From: SZAS-103 sp038234715 | GTDB lineage: Bacteria > Pseudomonadota > Gammaproteobacteria > Xanthomonadales > Xanthomonadaceae | Reading direction: 5' to 3' | DNA: 54,937 nucleotides | Assembly (NCBI GenBank): GCA_038234715.1 | Contig: JBBQTD010000019.1 | Coordinates: 1 to 54,937 of the forward strand | Shown: positions 49,359-54,937 of the stretch, piece by piece | How positions within the stretch are numbered: position 1 is the first letter of the stretch | Layout of the letters: each line of letters starts with the position of its first letter | Notes under the pieces: generated by a model | The model's input: only the letters and a program-made list of their open reading frames with translations | Databases searched by the model: none | Told to the model about the DNA's origin: nothing | Translations under genes and position numbers: made by a program

Positions 49359-49832
49359 ATGGAAATCGGCATGACGTTGCTGGGTCAGGCGCTTTCGTTC
49401 GCGCTATTGATCCTGTTCTCGGCCAAGTTCATCTGGCCGCCGCTGATGGCGGCGATCGAGGATCGGCAGAAGAAGATCGCTGACGGTCTGGCCGCGGCCG
49501 ACCGCAGCCAGCGCGATCTTGCGCAGGCCGAGGAGCAGGTCAATCAAGTGGTGCGCGAGGCGCGGACCAAGGCCAACGAGATCATCGAGCAGGCCCACGC
49601 CCGCGCGAACCAGATCATTGATGCGGCCAAGACCGAAGCGATTGCCGAGGGCGGTCGCCAGAAGGCATTGGCCGTGGCCGAGATCGATGTCGAAGCCAAT
49701 CGCGCCCGCGAAGACCTGCGCAAGCAGGTGTCCGCGCTTGCGGTGGCTGGCGCTTCGCGGCTGATCAAGCGCGAGATCGATCCGAATGCGCACAAGGCGC
49801 TGCTCGACGAACTGGCGGCTGAGCTGGGATGA
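49359..49832 (+). CDS. atpF: ATP synthase Fo subunit b
   Basis: Peripheral stalk subunit. 157 residues with an N-terminal membrane helix (LLGQALSFALLILFSAKFIW) and a long charged coiled coil (DRQKKIADGLAAADRSQRD ... KALLDELAAELG). Starts MEIGMTLLGQ. Overlaps atpH by 4 bases (ATGA). Confidence 0.95.
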   Translation: MEIGMTLLGQALSFALLILFSAKFIWPPLMAAIEDRQKKIADGLAAADRSQRDLAQAEEQVNQVVREARTKANEIIEQAHARANQIIDAAKTEAIAEGGRQKALAVAEIDVEANRAREDLRKQVSALAVAGASRLIKREIDPNAHKALLDELAAELG

Positions 49833-50359
49833 GCAGCGCGCTCACCCTAGCCCGGCCCTACGCCCGCGCCGCGTTTGCGATCGCGCGGGAGCACGACCTG
49901 ATGTTGCAATGGTCTTCGCAGCTCGAGTTTTCGGCCCAGGTCGCGTTGGATCCCCGCGTGCACGCACTACTGGGCCACCCGGCGCTCGGCGTGGACGATG
50001 CGGTTGCACTGTTGCTGCCGCCAGGTGAACCCGACCAGCTGTTCGCGCAGTTTTTGTTGGTACTTGCCGACAATGGCCGGATGGGTCTGCTTCCCGAAAT
50101 TGCAGCGCTGTATGCGCAGCAGCGTGCCGAAGCCGAACGCATCGTCAAGGCAAAGATCACTTCGGCGACCGAACTCACTCCGGCCGAACGGGCCAGGCTG
50201 CATATCGCGTTGCGCAAGCGTTTCGGCCGCGAAGTCGAAATCGTCACGAAGGTGGACCCGGAACTGATCGGCGGCGCCATCATCGACGCGGGTGACGTGG
50301 TCATCGATGGGTCGCTGCGCAACAAACTCGCGCGGCTGGAATTGGCGTTGGCACATTGA
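49829..50359 (+). CDS. atpH: ATP synthase F1 subunit delta
   Basis: Connects the peripheral stalk to the top of F1. 176 residues with the usual delta pattern: LARPYARAAFAIAREHDLML, FAQFLLVLADNGRMGLLPEI, EIVTKVDPELIGGAIIDAGD. Translationally coupled to atpF. A GGGAATGG inverted repeat follows it. Confidence 0.94.
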   Translation: MSSALTLARPYARAAFAIAREHDLMLQWSSQLEFSAQVALDPRVHALLGHPALGVDDAVALLLPPGEPDQLFAQFLLVLADNGRMGLLPEIAALYAQQRAEAERIVKAKITSATELTPAERARLHIALRKRFGREVEIVTKVDPELIGGAIIDAGDVVIDGSLRNKLARLELALAH

Positions 50360-50363
50360 AGCT

Positions 50364-50446
50364 GGGAATGGGGAATGGTGAATTGGAAATAGGTAAAGAC
50401 AAAGATGTTCGTTTTTTGCTCTGACCATTCCCTATTCCCTATTCCC
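50364..50446. repeat. GGGAATGG / CCATTCCC inverted repeat between atpH and atpA
   Basis: GGGAATGGGGAATGG (50364-50378) pairs with CCATTCCCTATTCCC (50425-50439) at 14 of 15 positions plus one G-U, with a 46-base loop. A third TATTCCC unit follows. This type of unit is common between Lysobacterales genes. Confidence 0.75.
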
Positions 50447-50514
50447 TATTCCCGAAACTCAAGAAAGAACACCGCGCGCCGCACACCGCGCCGCACGACC
50501 AAGGAAACGAAACG

Positions 50515-52065
50515 ATGGCAACCACCCAGCTCAACCCGTCCGAAATCAGTGAACTGATCCGTAGCCGCATCGAGAAGGTGAAGCTCGCCTCCGAAGCGCG
50601 CAACGAAGGCACCATCACTTCGGTGTCCGACGGCATCGTGCGCGTGCACGGCCTCGCCGATGCGATGCAGGGCGAGATGATCGAACTGCCGAACAACACC
50701 TTTGCGCTCGCGTTGAACCTCGAGCGCGACTCGGTCGGCGCGGTGGTGCTGGGCGACTACCAGCACCTGCGCGAAGGCGACAACGCCAAGACCACCGGCC
50801 GCATCCTCGAAGTGCCGATCGGTCCCGAATTGCTAGGACGCGTCGTCAACGCGCTCGGCGAGCCGATCGATGCCAAGGGCGCGATCGACGCCAAGCTGAC
50901 CGCACCGGTTGAAAAGGTTGCGCCGGGCGTGATCTGGCGCAAGTCCGTGTCGCAGCCCGTGCAGACCGGTTACAAGTCGGTCGATGCGATGATCCCGGTT
51001 GGCCGTGGCCAGCGCGAGCTGATCATTGGCGACCGCCAGACCGGCAAGACCGCGATGGCGATCGACACGATCATCAACCAGAAAGGCACCGGCGTGAAGT
51101 GCGTCTACGTCGCGATCGGCCAGAAGGCCAGCTCGATCGCGAACGTGGTGCGCAAGCTCGAAGAGAACGGCGCGATGGCGCACACGATCGTGGTCGCCGC
51201 CGGCGCGTCCGAATCGGCCGCGATGCAGTACGTCGCCGCGTATTCGGGTTGCACGATGGGCGAATACTGGCGCGACCGCGGCGAAGACGCGTTGATCATC
51301 TATGACGATCTGTCCAAGCAGGCCGTCGCGTACCGACAGATCTCCCTGCTGCTGCGCCGTCCGCCGGGCCGCGAAGCGTATCCGGGCGACGTGTTCTATC
51401 TCCATTCGCGCCTGCTCGAGCGCGCCGCGCGGGTCAACGAGGAATACGTCGAGAAGTTCACCGAGGGCGCGGTCAAGGGAAAGACGGGTTCGCTGACCGC
51501 TTTGCCGATCATCGAAACGCAGGCCGGCGACGTGTCCGCGTTCGTGCCGACCAACGTGATCTCGATCACCGACGGCCAGATCTTCCTGGAGACGTCGCTC
51601 TTCAATGCCGGTATCCGTCCCGCCATCAACGCCGGCATCTCGGTGTCGCGCGTCGGTGGAGCCGCGCAGACCAAGGTCATCAAGGGCCTGTCGGGCGGTA
51701 TCCGGACCGACCTCGCGCAGTACCGCGAGCTTGCCGCGTTCGCGCAGTTCGCATCCGACCTCGACGAAGCGACCCGCAAGCAGCTCGACCGCGGCGCACG
51801 CGTGACCGAACTGCTGAAGCAGGCGCAGTATTCGCCGCTGCCGGTGTCGCTGATGGCCGTGTCGCTGTTCGCGGTCAACAAGGGTTACTTCGACGACCTC
51901 GAGATCAAGCAGGTGCTGCCGTTCGAAGCGGGTCTGCACAAGTCGCTGAAGGCCAAGAACGCGGCGTTGCTCGAGAAGATCGATACGACGAAGGTGCTCG
52001 ACAAGGACTCGGAAAGCGAGCTCGCATCGGCTATCGCCGAGTTCAAAAAATCAGGGAGCTACTGA
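50515..52065 (+). CDS. atpA: ATP synthase F1 subunit alpha
   Basis: Non-catalytic nucleotide-binding subunit of F1. 516 residues, Walker A GDRQTGKT (about 172-179), SVSQPVQTGYKSVDAMIPVG, YSGCTMGEYWRDRGEDAL, RRPPGREAYPGDVFYLHSRL, and ISVSRVGGAAQTKVIKGL. Length as in E. coli (513). AAGGA and ATG 50515. Intact. Confidence 0.98.
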   Translation: MATTQLNPSEISELIRSRIEKVKLASEARNEGTITSVSDGIVRVHGLADAMQGEMIELPNNTFALALNLERDSVGAVVLGDYQHLREGDNAKTTGRILEVPIGPELLGRVVNALGEPIDAKGAIDAKLTAPVEKVAPGVIWRKSVSQPVQTGYKSVDAMIPVGRGQRELIIGDRQTGKTAMAIDTIINQKGTGVKCVYVAIGQKASSIANVVRKLEENGAMAHTIVVAAGASESAAMQYVAAYSGCTMGEYWRDRGEDALIIYDDLSKQAVAYRQISLLLRRPPGREAYPGDVFYLHSRLLERAARVNEEYVEKFTEGAVKGKTGSLTALPIIETQAGDVSAFVPTNVISITDGQIFLETSLFNAGIRPAINAGISVSRVGGAAQTKVIKGLSGGIRTDLAQYRELAAFAQFASDLDEATRKQLDRGARVTELLKQAQYSPLPVSLMAVSLFAVNKGYFDDLEIKQVLPFEAGLHKSLKAKNAALLEKIDTTKVLDKDSESELASAIAEFKKSGSY

Positions 52066-52082
52066 CGTAGCTAGGAACGAAC

Positions 52083-52107
52083 CGAGACTGCGCGTCGTGC
52101 AGTCTCG
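52083..52107 (+). promoter_or_regulatory. Intercistronic hairpin between atpA and atpG
   Basis: CGAGACTGC-GCGTCGT-GCAGTCTCG, a perfect 9-bp stem followed by TCTTTTGAG. It looks like an attenuator-type hairpin inside the operon, 18 bases after the atpA stop. Confidence 0.7.
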
Positions 52108-52129
52108 TCTTTTGAGTTAAGGACACCTG

Positions 52130-53008
52130 ATGGCAGCCGGTAAAGAGATCCGCGGCAAGATCAAGAGCGTCGAGAACACCAAGAAGATCACGAAGGCGAT
52201 GGAGATGGTCGCCGCGTCCAAGATGCGCAAGGCGCAGGATCGCATGCGCAAGGCGCGCCCATACGCGGACAAGGTCCGCAACATCGCCGCGCATCTGAGC
52301 CAGGCCAACCCCGAGTTCACGCATCCGTTCATGGTCGCGCACGACGACGCGAAGGCGGTGGGCTTCATCGTCATCACGACCGACAAGGGCCTGTGCGGCG
52401 GCCTGAACACGAACGTGCTGCGCGCGGTGACCGCGAAGATCCGCGAGCTCCATGGCCAAGGCATCGATCCGCAGGCCGTCGCGATCGGCAACAAGGGTCT
52501 CGGCTTCCTGTCGCGCATCGGCGTGAAGGTGGTCGCGCATGCGACGCATCTAGGCGACGCGCCGCATCTCGAGAAGCTGATCGGCCCGGTCAAGGTGCTG
52601 CTGGATGCGTACGCCGACGGCAAGCTGAAGGCGATCTATCTCTGCTACAACAAATTCATCAGCGCGATCGCGCAGCAGCCGACGGTCGAGCAGTTGCTGC
52701 CGCTGTCTTCGGAGCACATGCAGCAGACGGCCGACGAGAAGAAGGCCTACGCGTGGGACTACCTGTACGAGCCCGATGCACAGAGCGTGATCGAGTTCCT
52801 GATGGTCCGCTACGTCGAGGCGCTGGTGTTCACCGCGGTGTCCGAGAACATGGCGTCCGAGCAGTCGGCGCGGATGGTGGCGATGAAGGCCGCGACCGAC
52901 AACGCGGGTAGCGTGATCGGCGAACTGAAGCTGGTCTACAACAAGACGCGCCAGGCCGCGATCACGACGGAGCTGAGCGAGATCGTCGCGGGGGCTGCGG
53001 CGGTTTGA
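52130..53008 (+). CDS. atpG: ATP synthase F1 subunit gamma
   Basis: Central rotor shaft. 292 residues: AAGKEIRGKIKSVENTKKIT, KAMEMVAASKMRKAQDRMRK, TTDKGLCGGLNTNVLR and the C-terminal NTGSVIGELKLVYNKTRQA-type end (here DNAGSVIGELKLVYNKTRQ). GGACACC precedes ATG 52130. Confidence 0.97.
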   Translation: MAAGKEIRGKIKSVENTKKITKAMEMVAASKMRKAQDRMRKARPYADKVRNIAAHLSQANPEFTHPFMVAHDDAKAVGFIVITTDKGLCGGLNTNVLRAVTAKIRELHGQGIDPQAVAIGNKGLGFLSRIGVKVVAHATHLGDAPHLEKLIGPVKVLLDAYADGKLKAIYLCYNKFISAIAQQPTVEQLLPLSSEHMQQTADEKKAYAWDYLYEPDAQSVIEFLMVRYVEALVFTAVSENMASEQSARMVAMKAATDNAGSVIGELKLVYNKTRQAAITTELSEIVAGAAAV

Positions 53009-53012
53009 CGGC

Positions 53013-53084
53013 TGTCACCCCGGCGAAGGCCGGGGCCCGATCGTGATTGGGCAATATTAGGTCCCGGCCTTCGCCGGGATGACA
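53013..53084. repeat. GTCACCCCGGCGAAGG inverted repeat between atpG and atpD
   Basis: Left arm from 53013 (TGTCACCCCGGCGAAGGCC onward) and right arm 53060-53084 (GGCCTTCGCCGGGATGACA) pair over about 25 positions with few mismatches and a 21-base loop. It is the well-known GTCA...CCGGCGAAGG class of dispersed palindromes, here lying inside an essential operon. Confidence 0.85.
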
Positions 53085-53111
53085 TGATCAGCGTGAACGA
53101 TAAGGGGCGAT

Positions 53112-54557
<1,446 letters not shown>

Positions 54558-54621
54558 TGCGAGCGGGTATTCACATCGCGCATCGCACGCACATGCATGC
54601 GGGCTAACCTGGACTGACCTC

Positions 54622-54937
54622 ATGGCCAACACCATTCACGTCGATGTCGTCTCCGCCGAGGAATCGATCTTCTCCGGCGAGGCGGAGTTCGTCGCGTTGC
54701 CCGGCGAAGAGGGCGAGCTCGGGATCTATCCCAAGCACGCGCCGTTGATCACGCGCATCAAGCCTGGCGCCGTGCGCATCAAGATCGCGGGCAAGACCGA
54801 AGACGAATTCGTATTCGTCGCCGGCGGCATCCTCGAAGTGCAGCCCGATCTCGTCACCGTGCTCGCCGACACCGCGATCCGCGGCGAGGACCTCGACGAA
54901 AGCAAGGCCGCCGAAGCCAAGCGCAGCGCCGAGGAAG
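54622..54937 (+). CDS. atpC: ATP synthase F1 subunit epsilon, cut by the window edge
   Basis: Frame from ATG 54622 reads MANTIHVDVVSAEESIFSGE, ALPGEEGELGIYPKHAPLIT, RIKPGAVRIKIAG, EDEFVFVAGGILEVQPDLVT, VLADTAIRGEDLDESKAAEA, and runs off the right edge after 105 codons. The GELGIYPKHAPLIT motif identifies the epsilon subunit. The C-terminal regulatory helices are missing from the window. Confidence 0.95.
   Translation, partial: MANTIHVDVVSAEESIFSGEAEFVALPGEEGELGIYPKHAPLITRIKPGAVRIKIAGKTEDEFVFVAGGILEVQPDLVTVLADTAIRGEDLDESKAAEAKRSAEE

Overview
The window is a piece of a high-GC gammaproteobacterial chromosome, most likely from the Lysobacterales (Xanthomonadales), perhaps Rhodanobacteraceae. 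I judge this from the complete atpIBEFHAGD operon with the start of atpC, a dihydrolipoamide dehydrogenase fused to an N-terminal lipoyl domain, the DUF1415 and DUF3297 genes, a small HRERDFGVGYG-type protein, and repeat families typical of that order (GGGAATGG repeats, GTCA(C/T)CCCGGCGAAGG palindromes, CTCTCCC/GGGAGAG hairpins). No database search was possible, so the placement is by recognition only. No tRNA, rRNA, CRISPR array, prophage or intact transposon was seen.

Layout. 1-520: 3' part of an unknown gene of visibly lower GC, then a start-less gene remnant. 879-3599: aceE (pyruvate dehydrogenase E1), alone. 3728-9441: a beta-propeller-like lipoprotein, a GAF-GGDEF gene broken by one in-frame TGA, a CsbD-like protein, and a BlaI/M56 (BlaR-like) regulator pair with a recognisable operator. 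9458-14122: a protease-like fragment, a cytochrome c/TPR pair, DUF3297 with a coupled 49-residue reading frame, a quinone oxidoreductase, a small protein behind a perfect inverted repeat, and a frameshifted GNAT gene. 14223-23617: housekeeping and membrane genes (DsbA/FrnE, EamA transporter, fasciclin protein, RsmC- and RsuA-like rRNA modification enzymes, DUF1415, a methyltransferase, a Fpg/Nei glycosylase, YajQ). 23696-27777: a three-gene unit DUF4331 - TPR - HupE/UreJ-like membrane protein, the best candidate for a poorly understood system. 28115-36155: glycine-zipper protein, DinB, a TonB-dependent receptor, a TPR-GGDEF diguanylate cyclase, a VOC protein and an FN3-like protein.

36156-37270 is a gene-poor stretch with a dense TTGCAA / 21-bp repeat tract. 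37271-43321 carries an NRDE protein overlapping an M48 protease, small exported or membrane proteins, and an amidohydrolase. 43426-47566 holds aceF, a DUF2059 protein and lpdA. aceF and lpdA share a duplicated lipoyl domain and 5' leader. 47628-54937 is the F1Fo ATP synthase operon, running off the right edge in atpC, with a hairpin or palindromic repeat in several of its gene gaps.

Functionally, AceE, AceF and Lpd make the pyruvate dehydrogenase complex although aceE lies about 40 kb from the other two, and AtpI-C make the ATP synthase. Several genes look broken (GGDEF nonsense codon, GNAT frameshift, a probable one-base slip in a G run before the 240-residue gene). These may be real pseudogenes or uncorrected assembly errors, and raw reads would decide.
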